Assembly: GCF_034670185.1 (NCBI RefSeq)
Contig: NZ_JAXMNY010000002.1
Location: 372,001-436,000, forward strand
DNA from: Nisaea sp.
Lineage (GTDB): Bacteria > Pseudomonadota > Alphaproteobacteria > Thalassobaculales > Thalassobaculaceae
Reading direction: 5' to 3'
DNA length: 64,000 nt
Below, piece after piece: positions 43,124 through 52,049 of this stretch (position 1 is its first letter; each line of letters starts with the position of its first letter). The position numbers were made by a program, and so were the translations under genes. The notes below the pieces were generated by a model. The model had not been told where the DNA came from. It was given only the letters and a program-made list of their open reading frames with translations, and made no database searches.

Positions 43124-44098
43124 GTGGCAATGGATAGCTCAAGCAAGGTAGCCCTGATCGGCGCCGGATTGATGGGGCATGGGCTCGCCCTGGTGCATGC
43201 GATCGCCGGGCATCCGGTGAAGATGACCGATATCAGCGAGAACCAGCTGAAGATCGGCATCGACCTCGCCGCCAGCGCGCTGGAAACAATGGTGTCAGCC
43301 GGCGCCATCGCCCGCGCCGACGTGGCCCCGATCCTCGCCCGGATCACGCCAGTGGCTACCCTCGCCGACGCGGTTTCGGACGCGGATTTCATTATCGAGG
43401 CGGTGGTCGAGAACCGAGATGTGAAGCGCACGGTCTATGCCGAGATCGAGGCGGCGGCCCCGGCGAAAGCGCTGATCGCCAGCAACACCTCCTATCTCGA
43501 CGTCTTCCCGCTGGTTCCGGCCGGGTTACAGAGCCGTTTCATCATCACCCATTGGTACACGCCGCCCTACATCATCGACCTGGTCGATATCGCCGGCGGA
43601 CCCGAAACCGATCCCACCCACCTGACGACGATGCGGGATCATTACCGCGCCATCGGCAAGAAGCCGGTGCTGTTCGAGCGCTTCACGCCGGGCTATGTCG
43701 CCAACCGGCTGCAGGCGGCGATGACGCTGGAAATCACCCGGATGCTGGACGAGGGCTGGGCCAGTCCCGAGGCCATCGACGATAGCATCAAATACGGCCT
43801 CGCCCTGCGCATGGCGACCATGGGCGCACTGATGAAAGCGGACTTCACCGGCCTCGACATGACCCGGCGCTCGCTCTCCAACAAGATGTACACACCGCCG
43901 GAAGTGAAGGGTTACAGCGAGACCCTGGAAAAGCTGATCGCCGACGGCAAGATGGGCGTGATGAGCGGGTCGGGCTATTTCGACTATGGCGACATGAAGC
44001 CGGACGAGCTGTTCCGGAACCGGGATATCGGGCTGCTGAAGCTGAAGGCGGCTGTGGAGACGGTGGAGGAAGAGACGCCGCTGTCGCCGAAGGGGTGA
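43124..44098 (+). CDS. 3-hydroxyacyl-CoA dehydrogenase family protein
   Basis: NAD-dependent dehydrogenase of 324 residues, cytoplasmic. The Rossmann motif VALIGAGLMGHGLALVHAIA is at the N-terminus, with DADFIIEAVVENRDVKRTVY, the catalytic segment SNTSYLDVFP followed by THWYTPPY, and the helical C-terminal domain GYVANRLQAAMTLEITRMLD. The His is followed by WYTPPYIIDLVDI rather than the usual FNP, as in L-carnitine or L-gulonate dehydrogenase-like members, so the substrate may not be a CoA thioester. The start may be GTG 43124 or ATG 43130. It overlaps the region upstream of the GMC gene. A truncated, frameshifted copy lies at 48.1 kb. Confidence 0.85.
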   Translation: MAMDSSSKVALIGAGLMGHGLALVHAIAGHPVKMTDISENQLKIGIDLAASALETMVSAGAIARADVAPILARITPVATLADAVSDADFIIEAVVENRDVKRTVYAEIEAAAPAKALIASNTSYLDVFPLVPAGLQSRFIITHWYTPPYIIDLVDIAGGPETDPTHLTTMRDHYRAIGKKPVLFERFTPGYVANRLQAAMTLEITRMLDEGWASPEAIDDSIKYGLALRMATMGALMKADFTGLDMTRRSLSNKMYTPPEVKGYSETLEKLIADGKMGVMSGSGYFDYGDMKPDELFRNRDIGLLKLKAAVETVEEETPLSPKG

Positions 44099-44103
44099 TC
44101 CGC

Positions 44104-45702
44104 ATGGATGCGATGGAAACGGACTATGTCGTGGTCGGTGCAGGCTCCGCCGGCTGTGTCGTGGCGAGCCGCCTGAGCGAGACCGGGGCAAAGGTGCTGC
44201 TGCTGGAGGCCGGGCCCGCGGACCACAATCCCCTGATCCACATTCCGGCCGGCGTGAAGAGCCTGCTCTATAACGCGAACGTCAACTGGAACTATGCGAG
44301 CGAGCCGGAAGAGGGCACGGCAGGACGGGCGATTCACTGGCCGCGCGGACGCGTCATGGGCGGGTCGCACTCGATCAACGGGATGCTCTACGTGCGCGGC
44401 AACCCGGCCGACTACGACGGCTGGGCGCAGCTCGGCTGCCGGGGGTGGAGCTTCAGCGACGTCTTGCCCCTGTTTCGCCGGTCCGAGCGCTACGACAAGG
44501 GCGAGGAGGGCATCCGGGGGCGCAGCGGCCCGATGCCCGTCGAGGATTACCGGACCATTCTGCCACTGACCCACGCCTTCGTGCGCGCGGCCCAGGAGGC
44601 CGGTTTTACCCTGAACCCCGATTACAACGGCGCGCAGCAGGACGGGGTCGCTTATTCGCAGATGACGCGGCGCGGGCGCTGGCGCGCGTCGACCGCACGC
44701 ACCTTCCTGGCCGAGGCGCGCAAGCGCCCCAATCTGCGGGTCGAGACGGAGGCCATGGTGCAAAAGCTGACCTTCGAAGGTCGCCGGTGCACCGGGCTGG
44801 TGTTTCGCCGCCACAGCGAGGATGTCCGCGTCCGCGCCACCCGCGAGGTGATCCTGTGCGGCGGCGCCGTCAATTCACCGCAAATCCTGCAGCTCTCGGG
44901 GATCGGCCCGGCCGGACATGTCGCGGGCCTCGGACTGCCGGTGGTGCAGGACCTGCCCGGCGTGGGCGCCAACCTGTCCGATCACTACGTCACGCGCATC
45001 ACGCACCGGGTGCGGGACGCGATCTCGCTGAACGAGCTGTCGCGGGGCTGGCGGGTGCTGCGCGAGATTGGCCGCTTTGCGCTTTTCGGCAACGGAGCGC
45101 TGACCTTCGGCGTGACCAGCGCGATGGTGTTCTGCCGCAGCCGCGAGGGCCTGGAGAGTCCGGACCTGCAGCTCCTGTTCACGCCGGCCAGCTACGATCC
45201 GGACAAGCCGCTGGCGCTTGAGCGCGCGCCCGGAATGGCGACGGTTATCTGTCCGACACGCCCCTCCAGCCGCGGCACGGTGATGGCCGCCAGCCCGGAT
45301 CCGTCGGAGCCGCCCCGCATCAAGCCGAACTATCTGTCGGATCGCGACGATCTGCGCGTGATGCTGTCCGGCATGGAGCATGTGCGGCGGATCTTCGCGG
45401 CGCCGTCCCTGGCGCGCCACAGCTCTGCGGAACTCTGGCCGGGATCGGCTGCAGCGGACGAGGTCGCGCTCGCGCAATTCGCCCGGGAACGCGGCACCAC
45501 GCTCTACCATCCGGTCGGCACCTGCAAGATGGGGATCGATCCGATGGCGGTCGTCGACCCGGAGCTCAGGGTCCGGGGCATCGAGGGGCTAAGGGTCGCC
45601 GACGCTTCGGTGATGCCCTATCTGACTACCGGCAATACGAACGCCCCCACCATCATGATCGCCGAGAAGGCGGCCGATCTCATCCGGGCTGCGGCGGGAT
45701 AA
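44104..45702 (+). CDS. GMC-family FAD oxidoreductase (choline dehydrogenase-like)
   Basis: FAD-dependent alcohol dehydrogenase of 532 residues. The FAD motif is YVVVGAGSAGCVVASRLSET (about residues 8-27), followed by the GMC signature PRGRVMGGSHSINGMLYVRG and CGGAVNSPQILQLSGIGPAG. The catalytic His lies in LYHPVGTCKMG, and the end is DASVMPYLTTGNTNAPTIMI. The start at 44104 lies 5 bases after the dehydrogenase stop, so both genes are likely one transcript and may act on successive steps of one alcohol substrate. The substrate is unknown. Confidence 0.92.
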   Translation: MDAMETDYVVVGAGSAGCVVASRLSETGAKVLLLEAGPADHNPLIHIPAGVKSLLYNANVNWNYASEPEEGTAGRAIHWPRGRVMGGSHSINGMLYVRGNPADYDGWAQLGCRGWSFSDVLPLFRRSERYDKGEEGIRGRSGPMPVEDYRTILPLTHAFVRAAQEAGFTLNPDYNGAQQDGVAYSQMTRRGRWRASTARTFLAEARKRPNLRVETEAMVQKLTFEGRRCTGLVFRRHSEDVRVRATREVILCGGAVNSPQILQLSGIGPAGHVAGLGLPVVQDLPGVGANLSDHYVTRITHRVRDAISLNELSRGWRVLREIGRFALFGNGALTFGVTSAMVFCRSREGLESPDLQLLFTPASYDPDKPLALERAPGMATVICPTRPSSRGTVMAASPDPSEPPRIKPNYLSDRDDLRVMLSGMEHVRRIFAAPSLARHSSAELWPGSAAADEVALAQFARERGTTLYHPVGTCKMGIDPMAVVDPELRVRGIEGLRVADASVMPYLTTGNTNAPTIMIAEKAADLIRAAAG

Positions 45703-45705
45703 CCA

Positions 45706-45721
45706 TCGGGGCGCCCCCCGA
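45706..45721. terminator. Hairpin between convergent GMC and YchJ genes
   Basis: TCGGGG (45706-45711) pairs with CCCCGA (45716-45721) around CGCC. It fills the 21-base gap between the convergent genes and may act on both strands. It lacks a long U-tract. Confidence 0.55.
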
Positions 45722-45723
45722 AA

Positions 45724-46095
45724 TCAATCCGACGTGCCGTCGATATAGACCCAGCCCTCGCCTTCGCGGCGAAACCGGCTGGTTTCGGTCTGCCGGCCCG
45801 TCCGGGTGCCCGTGCGCCACGTCGCGGTGAAGCGCACAGTCGCGGTATCGGGGCCGGTCACCTCAACGCGGTCAATCACGAGCCCGGTCCAGACCTGGGC
45901 GGGGCCCAGATCCAGGATCAATGGCCGCGTCTCCGCTGCCCAGCTCTTCTGCAGGTAGGCCGCATTTCCCCGGCTGAACGCGCAATAGCGGGAGCGCATC
46001 AGCTCCTCCGCATCCCGCGCCGGCGCCCCTGAATGCAACCGGCCACAACAACCGAGATAGCTCTTCCCGCTGCCGCACTCACATGGTTCAAACAA
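45724..46095 (-). CDS. YchJ/SEC-C zinc-finger family protein
   Basis: A 123-residue cytoplasmic protein. The N-terminal SEC-C zinc motif is FEPCECGSGKSYLGCCGRLH, and the following YchJ domain contains AEELMRSRYCAFSRGNAAYL and FTATWRTGTRTGRQTETSRF. Its role is not known; the zinc finger resembles that of SecA and of proteins recruited to ribosomes. It precedes an IMPACT-family gene on the other side and converges on the GMC gene. Confidence 0.87.
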   Translation of the reverse strand: MFEPCECGSGKSYLGCCGRLHSGAPARDAEELMRSRYCAFSRGNAAYLQKSWAAETRPLILDLGPAQVWTGLVIDRVEVTGPDTATVRFTATWRTGTRTGRQTETSRFRREGEGWVYIDGTSD

Positions 46096-46122
46096 AGCTC
46101 TCTCCCATCAGGGCGCGCCCCA

Positions 46123-46479
46123 TCAACTGGCACTCAGGTCGTCGAGATAGATCCGCACGGCATTCTGAACATGCCGGAAGCGGTCGCCGCCCAAATGCTT
46201 GCCGCCGAACCATCGCGTCACCACGATGATATGGTCGTGCAACCCTTCCCGCTCCAGCATGCGCAGGATCACCATTCCCGCGCCCGCCTCGCCATCGTCG
46301 TTTTTCGACGCCGTATCGGCGGTCAGCAGGGCCCACGTATTGTGCGTGGCCTTGGCGAATTTCTTTTTGGCGCAAAGCGTCTTGATAAAGGCCTTGGCCT
46401 CCTCTTCGGACGCGCACGGACCGCCCGAGACCGCATATTTGGAGCCACGGTCGCTGATGATGTTCTCGAGAATACGCAT
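46123..46479 (-). CDS. IMPACT/YigZ (UPF0029) domain protein, short form
   Basis: A 118-residue protein equal to the N-terminal domain of YigZ/IMPACT proteins. SEEEAKAFIKTLCAKKKFAK, then SKNDDGEAGAGMVILRMLER and IIVVTRWFGGKHLGGDRFRH are diagnostic. Standard YigZ proteins have a second domain of about 80 residues that is absent here, so this is a natural short form or a trimmed gene. The end (VRIYLDDLSAS) has a clean stop. IMPACT proteins modulate GCN2 in eukaryotes; the bacterial role is uncertain. Confidence 0.85.
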   Translation of the reverse strand: MRILENIISDRGSKYAVSGGPCASEEEAKAFIKTLCAKKKFAKATHNTWALLTADTASKNDDGEAGAGMVILRMLEREGLHDHIIVVTRWFGGKHLGGDRFRHVQNAVRIYLDDLSAS

Positions 46480-46557
46480 CGCGCAGGCTTAGGACGATCT
46501 GGTGACGGCAGCAAGGGGGCTGCGTTGGAGACGCCGGTATTTCGAAAGACGCTTCGG

Positions 46558-47868
46558 TCAGGACTCCGTCCTGTCGGTGTCCTGTACATCGGAGAGAATC
46601 TTGCGGTCGAACCCATGAAGTGACTGGCTGCGGCTTGCGCTCAGCACCTGCTCCCGGAAGTCGGCAAGCGCGTGACGCGCGGCAAGCGGAAAAGACGCTT
46701 CCACCCTGACAAGGGTTTCCGAAAGCTGGCGGACGACATCCGCGTCGGTAATGCCGTATCGTGCAATCGCTGCGAAGGCCCGGCAGGCCACATCCTCCAG
46801 AACGACAGTTTCGGTTAAGAGACGTACCTGGCAGTGCCGATCCAATTGCATCGTCGAAGGGATGCTCCGTCCGTCTACGCGACCAAGGACTTCTCCCAGT
46901 CTGTCAATGCAGTAGAGAGCGGTTGTCGGGTCATTAAAGCCGGGCGACAGGGATCGTTGGGCCAGCTCCACGATGCGATGGATGGCAAACTCCAGATCCT
47001 GATGGGGTGTCCGATCCCGCCCGATGACGACCGCACCGCAAAGCTGTTCTTCGATCTTGTCCGATACCCGGTCCTGCGGATATGCGGTGATCACGCACAC
47101 ACCTTTGGTGACAAACTGACCGGGCGGCGCATCGATCCGCAGAACAAGATCATGCTCCGTGGCAATCCGCATCAACGCGTCAACGCCGACATTCTGCACA
47201 TATCCGCCAAAGTCGGCCGCGATCTGCCTGCTGTCCGCATCGAAGCCGTCAGGCATCTGGTGGCCGGCACCCTGCTGGGGTCGTTCGTCAAACAGGCGAT
47301 CAACAGCGCAACAACCTTCGTAAGCAAGTTTCGCCAACAGGGTTTCGATCCGGATCGACGTTGCGATGTGATGAATGAAATAGATCAGAACAGCGACACT
47401 GGCCGCGGCCAGAACAACACCGAACCCGACCGCCAGATGGGGGACGAAGCTGGAACCCTCCATGCCCCGCACCGACCGCAGCACGAACAAGCAGTACAGA
47501 AAGGTCGCGATGAATGTGCCCAACACGATCTGGTTGCTGCGATCGCGCATGAAGTTGTCCAGAACCCGCGGCCCGAACTGCGAGGAGGCAAGCTGCAACG
47601 ACAACATCGTGATTGAAAAGATCAGGCTCGCCACCGTGATCATCGAGGTTGCGATCACCGACAGGATCGACCGCGCGCCCTCGGGCCCGAACGTATAAAA
47701 CGCACTCGGGTCATCCGTCAGGTCCACGCCGCGCAGGATATCGACCTCGATGAACAGAAACGAAAGCGCCACAGCCACGATGACCATGACCGTAGGCACG
47801 AACCAGAAGCTGGAGTTCAGCCGGTCCCACAACGCGATGACGCGGGTTATCGAATAGGAGGCGGCCAT
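46558..47868 (-). CDS. DUF2254 membrane protein
   Basis: A 436-residue inner-membrane protein with the DUF2254 layout. Four hydrophobic helices lie in the first 180 residues (SSFWFVPTVMVIVAVALSFLF, ILSVIATSMITVASLIFSIT, GTFIATFLYCLFVLR and GFGVVLAAASVAVLIYFI). A soluble C-terminal part follows, with RIDAPPGQFVTKGVCVITAY and RTPHQDLEFAIHRIVELAQR. FGPRVLDNFMRDRSNQIVLG is a family signature. ATG 47868 is preferred over a TTG at 47874. The role is unknown, and the adjacent genes do not suggest one. Confidence 0.88.
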   Translation of the reverse strand: MAASYSITRVIALWDRLNSSFWFVPTVMVIVAVALSFLFIEVDILRGVDLTDDPSAFYTFGPEGARSILSVIATSMITVASLIFSITMLSLQLASSQFGPRVLDNFMRDRSNQIVLGTFIATFLYCLFVLRSVRGMEGSSFVPHLAVGFGVVLAAASVAVLIYFIHHIATSIRIETLLAKLAYEGCCAVDRLFDERPQQGAGHQMPDGFDADSRQIAADFGGYVQNVGVDALMRIATEHDLVLRIDAPPGQFVTKGVCVITAYPQDRVSDKIEEQLCGAVVIGRDRTPHQDLEFAIHRIVELAQRSLSPGFNDPTTALYCIDRLGEVLGRVDGRSIPSTMQLDRHCQVRLLTETVVLEDVACRAFAAIARYGITDADVVRQLSETLVRVEASFPLAARHALADFREQVLSASRSQSLHGFDRKILSDVQDTDRTES

Positions 47869-48142
47869 GACCAACTCTTTCCTTGTCGCCGCCTGGGTCG
47901 CAAGCCAGGTCGCAAACTTGCCGACCTGACGGCGAAGCCGCTTTCCTTCGCAGTGAAGGGGGTCATCCGGGGCCGCGCAGCTTGAGCCTCAATCCTAGTG
48001 CGATGTCGCCCACCGCACCACCCGCTTGATCTCCGCACGCAGGCGAAGTGCCTGAAGGATCTGGGTGAAGAGAACGACGGCATATGGCGCGGTTCGGCGC
48101 GCGGGCGTTCTCTGCGGTCTCCCGGATGGAAAGCGCCAGCGC
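47869..48142. other. Spacer between DUF2254 gene and pseudogene fragment
   Basis: This stretch holds the upstream region of the DUF2254 gene and then sequence with no convincing ORF. It ends where homology to the hydroxyacyl-CoA dehydrogenase gene begins. I see no IS end or direct repeat marking the junction. Confidence 0.4.
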
Positions 48143-48417
48143 CTTACCGCCCGACGGCAAGAAACCGGTGCTGTTCGACTGCGTCACGCCCGGCCATGCC
48201 GCCAACTGGCTGCAGGCGGCGATAACGCTGGAAATCACCCAGATGCTGGACGAGGGACTGGGCCGGCGCCGCGGCCATCGACGACAGCATCAAATACGGC
48301 CTCGCCCTGCGCATGGCGACCATGGGCGCGCTGATGAAAGCGGATTTCACCTGCTTCGACATGACCCGCCGCTCGCTCTCCAACAAGATGTGCACGTTGT
48401 CGGTGGTGAAGGGGTGA
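48143..48417 (+). pseudogene. Truncated, frameshifted 3-hydroxyacyl-CoA dehydrogenase copy
   Basis: DNA from about 48143 to 48417 aligns with 43642-43912 inside the intact dehydrogenase gene. The first part reads KKPVLFDCVTPGHAANWLQ and ITLEITQMLDEG. One inserted A after GAGGG shifts the frame, and the rest continues in another frame as SIKYGLALRMATMGALMKAD and TRRSLSNKM before a stop. Both the NAD-binding N-terminus and the C-terminus are missing. The identity is high enough to suggest a fairly recent duplication followed by decay. It sits at the left edge of the accessory patch. Confidence 0.85.
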
Positions 48418-48441
48418 AGTTTGTCCGCTAGATGGTCACAC

Positions 48442-49362
48442 TCAGTCGTCATTCATACTCAGCTCACCTAGACCAGCGCGGTACTTCTCAGTCATCTCAT
48501 GATGCCAATCAGCCATCCGATCCCAGTTTTTCGGATCGCGGCCGTTGATCGACAGCGTTTGCATATAGAAGTAGTTGGTCTTGCCGCCATCCTCGAACGG
48601 TACGCCGATTGTCTTGTCCAACTGGTCTCTGTTGGTCTCAAGGGTAATGACTGTGCTTTCGCGGTCTCCCGCCCTGGGGCCTCGGATGAACACCCCGATT
48701 TTGTCCTGTCCGACGAACTGGGTGACGATAAGCCCCAACTCGGGAAAACTCAGCCACCGACTGCTCGTCCGGGCGTGCCCGAGTTGCGCCTCGCCCGGAT
48801 AGCGGTCGATCAGGTGAGCCCAATAGGATTCCCGAAACTTGGTGATTTCCGATATTGGCCCGCTGGCGCTCTCACGTGCCATAGACTTCACTTTGCGGTC
48901 CCATTGATTGGGCCGTGCCAGAACATCAAATACCGGCGCCAATGGAGAGTCACCAATTCGGACGACTTTGACCCTAACGGCAATGAACGCGAACTCTTCG
49001 GTCGTATGCTCGTTTAACCAGTTCACAGCAGAGAGATGCGCCTCCCTAAATTCAGAGGCGATCCAGATAACCGTGCTGGCTTCCAGGCCCGCGAGATAGG
49101 TTAGAATTTGGCCAAGGTGCGTGTGGTCCGTCTTCTCCAATTGATTCTCAATGAGGACGAGCGAGCCGTCACCGAGATTACGCGCCAAGATATCGGCTGA
49201 GAAGCTCTCAACCGCGACTTCGCGCCCCTCCAATTCGAGTTCAAGGCCAATCTCACGAGACAATTGATCGAGGTGATCGGCAAGCCACGGGGTGAACTGA
49301 TGCGCTTCGTGCATCCAGGCCTCGCGCAACGGAACATCCACGAGGGTTCCGAAATCAATCAT
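48442..49362 (-). CDS. DUF4268/PD-(D/E)XK-like protein
   Basis: A 306-residue cytoplasmic protein resembling DUF4268 proteins found near restriction and defence genes. The N-terminal half has AVESFSADILARNLGDGSLV then LIENQLEKTDHTHLGQILTY. Its E...D...E-x-Q pattern looks like the core of a PD-(D/E)XK nuclease. The next segment, VIWIASEFREAHLSAVNWLN, is also typical. The C-terminal half (WLSFPELGLIVTQFVGQDKI, NWDRMADWHHEMTEKYRAGL) is the DUF4268 part. The start has GGAGGTGGAGA upstream. It is divergent from the HNH gene. Nuclease activity is inferred. Confidence 0.72.
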   Translation of the reverse strand: MIDFGTLVDVPLREAWMHEAHQFTPWLADHLDQLSREIGLELELEGREVAVESFSADILARNLGDGSLVLIENQLEKTDHTHLGQILTYLAGLEASTVIWIASEFREAHLSAVNWLNEHTTEEFAFIAVRVKVVRIGDSPLAPVFDVLARPNQWDRKVKSMARESASGPISEITKFRESYWAHLIDRYPGEAQLGHARTSSRWLSFPELGLIVTQFVGQDKIGVFIRGPRAGDRESTVITLETNRDQLDKTIGVPFEDGGKTNYFYMQTLSINGRDPKNWDRMADWHHEMTEKYRAGLGELSMNDD

Positions 49363-49628
49363 TCTCCACCTCCCAAATCAATCCTAGAAAATTACATTTG
49401 AACTCGCTCCGTTTAAGGCAGAGACAAAGCCACACTTCGTCAAGATATTTCCCCGAGACAGAGCGATTTCAGACCGGCCCCAATATGCCTTTGTCCGCAA
49501 CCGACCCGATTGTCGACTAAATTGAGCCACCGATAAGAGGGTACAGGCTCAGTACCCCATAATCTTTATGAGCCTTGAGAATTCTATGCTTCCATTGGAC
49601 CAATTGAACAGCATTTGAGGGACCGAAA
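49363..49628. other. AT-rich divergent spacer in the accessory patch
   Basis: A 266-base spacer between the divergent DUF4268 and HNH genes, lower in GC than the surrounding chromosome. It should hold both promoters. No repeat, terminator or additional ORF is supported. Confidence 0.4.
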
Positions 49629-50525
49629 ATGGCATTCTGGTGGGTTGCACAAAATCAGTCCTATAAACATGAGCGCGCAGGCGAATACCTTTGGGCGCCG
49701 AAGATTGATAAATCCAATAACACTCGATTTTATTGGGAAACGATGAACAGCGTATCGATTGGAGACAGTATCTTCTCTTATTCCAATCAAAAGATCCCAA
49801 CGATTAGCATCGCTCAGACAAGAGCTTATGACGCGCCAAGACCAAGAGAGTTTGGTGACAATTCGACCTGGGACATGGACGGGCGCAAGGTCGATTTGCA
49901 ATGTCAGGATCTCGACTCTCCCATATCTGTTCCCGACATCGTTGGCGGCCTCAAACCTTATCTTCCAGAGACTTACTCCCCAATTAATAGAAACGATCAC
50001 GGCAATCAGGGGTACCTGTACGAGTTGCCGGATCAGGCCGGCCGGTTTTTGCTGAGCTGCGCAGGTAAGAACGAGTCCGATATTGGTGAATTGCTTATTG
50101 AGAAAGCAATTTCCAGATCCTCTTTCATTGATAAAACTGAACGAGAAGCCCTTGTTAAATCTCGTCGTGGTCAAGGAAAATTCAGGTCAGATCTACTTGT
50201 ATTGTGGCATGGGAAATGCGCTGTGACGGGGTCTGCAATTCAGCAAATCCTTAGGGCTTCGCACATAAAACCATGGGCTGATTCGAACAACGCGGAGCGG
50301 CTCGACCCTAATAATGGGCTTTTGTTAGTCGCGCATTATGATGCCGCTTTTGATGCGGGCTTAATAACGTTCGAGAACTCTGGACAAATTCGACTTTGTC
50401 CGAGTGTTCCTGTTGAAGCTTTCATCTCAGCTGGAATTAAACCAAGTAGTTCGCTCGCGAGACTACAACCAGAGCACAAAGAGTATCTGTCACATCATCG
50501 GCGGTGGGTATTTCAGGATCAATGA
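49629..50525 (+). CDS. EVE-like domain plus HNH endonuclease
   Basis: A 298-residue protein. The N-terminal 140 residues look like an EVE/PUA-fold module that reads modified bases (FWWVAQNQSYKHERAGEYLW, then GDSIFSYSNQKIPTISIAQT). The C-terminal 120 residues are an HNH_2-type nuclease with GKCAVTGSAIQQILRASHIK, PWADSNNAERLDPNNGLLLV and HYDAAFDAGLITFE. This arrangement is known from modification-dependent (type IV) restriction enzymes. GAGGGA precedes the ATG. The coding sequence is clearly less GC-rich than its neighbours, which suggests acquisition by transfer. The target modification is unknown. Confidence 0.82.
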   Translation: MAFWWVAQNQSYKHERAGEYLWAPKIDKSNNTRFYWETMNSVSIGDSIFSYSNQKIPTISIAQTRAYDAPRPREFGDNSTWDMDGRKVDLQCQDLDSPISVPDIVGGLKPYLPETYSPINRNDHGNQGYLYELPDQAGRFLLSCAGKNESDIGELLIEKAISRSSFIDKTEREALVKSRRGQGKFRSDLLVLWHGKCAVTGSAIQQILRASHIKPWADSNNAERLDPNNGLLLVAHYDAAFDAGLITFENSGQIRLCPSVPVEAFISAGIKPSSSLARLQPEHKEYLSHHRRWVFQDQ

Positions 50526-50714
50526 CTGTTGCTACGGCTTTAGTAACCCCACCAACGGGCGCAAGAATCTGGTTGGGCATCTGACAGCTTCGCCCCCGCC
50601 AATCTCCGCATTGCGCCCAGCATCAAAACAAACACAAAACACCGTCGGCTAATTCGGTAGTGTGTCTTCGAGATTAACGACAAGCTTCCATGACGACCCC
50701 CGAGAGCGCCCTCC

Positions 50715-52037
50715 ATGCACCCCATAATCCTCTTCACCGGCTATCTCCTCATCACGGTCACCCCCCTCCTCCTCAGCGCGCTCCAAAACCTCCCGCCGCG
50801 TCCCCTGCTGGATGAAATCGCCTCAGGCCTCGGCATGACGGCGTTTGCCATTTTGCTGGTCGAGTTCGTGCTGTCGGGGCGGTTCCGGGCGATTTCGGGG
50901 CGGATCGGGATGGACGTGACCATGCGGTTTCATCAGCTCGTGGCCCGCACGGCGCTGATTTTCGTTCTTGTTCATCCCTATCTCTACAGCGCGGAGTTTC
51001 TCGGCACGCCGCTGCCGTGGGACCCGACGGGGCAGTTCACGCTCGGCCTCGATGCCGGCTCGCTGATCACCGGGCTGATCGCCTGGGTGGCGTTGCCGTG
51101 CTTCGTGCTGATGTCGATTTTCCGGGACCAGCTGCCGTATCGCTACGAGGTCTGGCGGGCGATGCATGCCGTGGGTGCGGTGGTGATCGCGGTGGCGGTG
51201 ACGCATCACGCGCTTGAGGCGGGGCGGTACAGTGCCGATCCATGGCTCGCCGGGTTCTGGCTTGTGCTGCTCGCCCTCGCCCTTACCTCGCTGGTCTGGA
51301 CCTACGTGATCGCGCCGCTCGGGGAGGCGCGCCGGCCTTATGAGGTCACCTCGGTCAGGAAGATCGCGCTCAGGACATGGGAGCTCGCCCTGCGGCCCCG
51401 GCGCGGCGACGCGCTCGCCTTCGAGGCGGGGCAGTTCGCCTGGCTCAAGCTGGGGCACAGCCCGTTCTCATTGCAGGAAAACCCGTTCTCGATCAGCTCG
51501 GCCCCCGCCGAGCGCCCGAATGTCCGGTTCGTCATCAAGGAAGCCGGGGATTCCACCCGGCATATCGGAGACGTCGCGCCGGGCACCGTCGCCTGGCTCG
51601 GCAACGCGCATGGCAATCTCACGCTCAAGGGGCGCACGGGAACAGGCATCGCGCTGATCGCCGGCGGGGTCGGCATCGCGCCGCTGCTCTCCATCGCCCG
51701 GCAGCTCCGGGCCGAAGACGACCCGCGCCCGATGATTCTCCTCTACGGCAACCGCACCGCCGAGCAGATCGTCTACGCGGATGAGCTGGAAGCGCTTTCC
51801 GGGCGCCCGAACACAGAGGTCATCCACGTCCTGTCGGAGCCCGCGCCGGGCTGGGCCGGGCGGGTCGGGCTGATCGACCGGGAGACCATCGGGCAGGTCT
51901 TCGCCTCGGAAGACGCTTGCGACTGGCTCTATATCCTGTGCGGGCCGCCCGCCATGCTGGAGACTGTCGAAGACGCCCTGCTGGCGCACGGGGTTCCGGC
52001 GCAGCAGATTATCGCCGAGCAGTTTTATTATGATTAG
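50715..52037 (+). CDS. Ferric-reductase-like transmembrane oxidoreductase
   Basis: Membrane flavocytochrome-like protein of 440 residues. Six hydrophobic helices cover residues 1-210 and include His pairs fit for haem b (RFHQLVARTALIFVLVHPYL, then RAMHAVGAVVIAVAVTHHAL). The C-terminal half is a ferredoxin-NADP reductase domain. Its FAD site is ENPFSISSAPAE, its nucleotide site is GIALIAGGVGIAPLLSIA, and its end is LYILCGPPAMLETVEDALLA. It probably moves electrons from NAD(P)H across the inner membrane to an iron or quinone acceptor. The ribosome binding site is weak. A 28-codon membrane peptide gene follows after 12 bases. Confidence 0.88.
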   Translation: MHPIILFTGYLLITVTPLLLSALQNLPPRPLLDEIASGLGMTAFAILLVEFVLSGRFRAISGRIGMDVTMRFHQLVARTALIFVLVHPYLYSAEFLGTPLPWDPTGQFTLGLDAGSLITGLIAWVALPCFVLMSIFRDQLPYRYEVWRAMHAVGAVVIAVAVTHHALEAGRYSADPWLAGFWLVLLALALTSLVWTYVIAPLGEARRPYEVTSVRKIALRTWELALRPRRGDALAFEAGQFAWLKLGHSPFSLQENPFSISSAPAERPNVRFVIKEAGDSTRHIGDVAPGTVAWLGNAHGNLTLKGRTGTGIALIAGGVGIAPLLSIARQLRAEDDPRPMILLYGNRTAEQIVYADELEALSGRPNTEVIHVLSEPAPGWAGRVGLIDRETIGQVFASEDACDWLYILCGPPAMLETVEDALLAHGVPAQQIIAEQFYYD

Positions 52038-52049
52038 GGGGCTGGGCTC

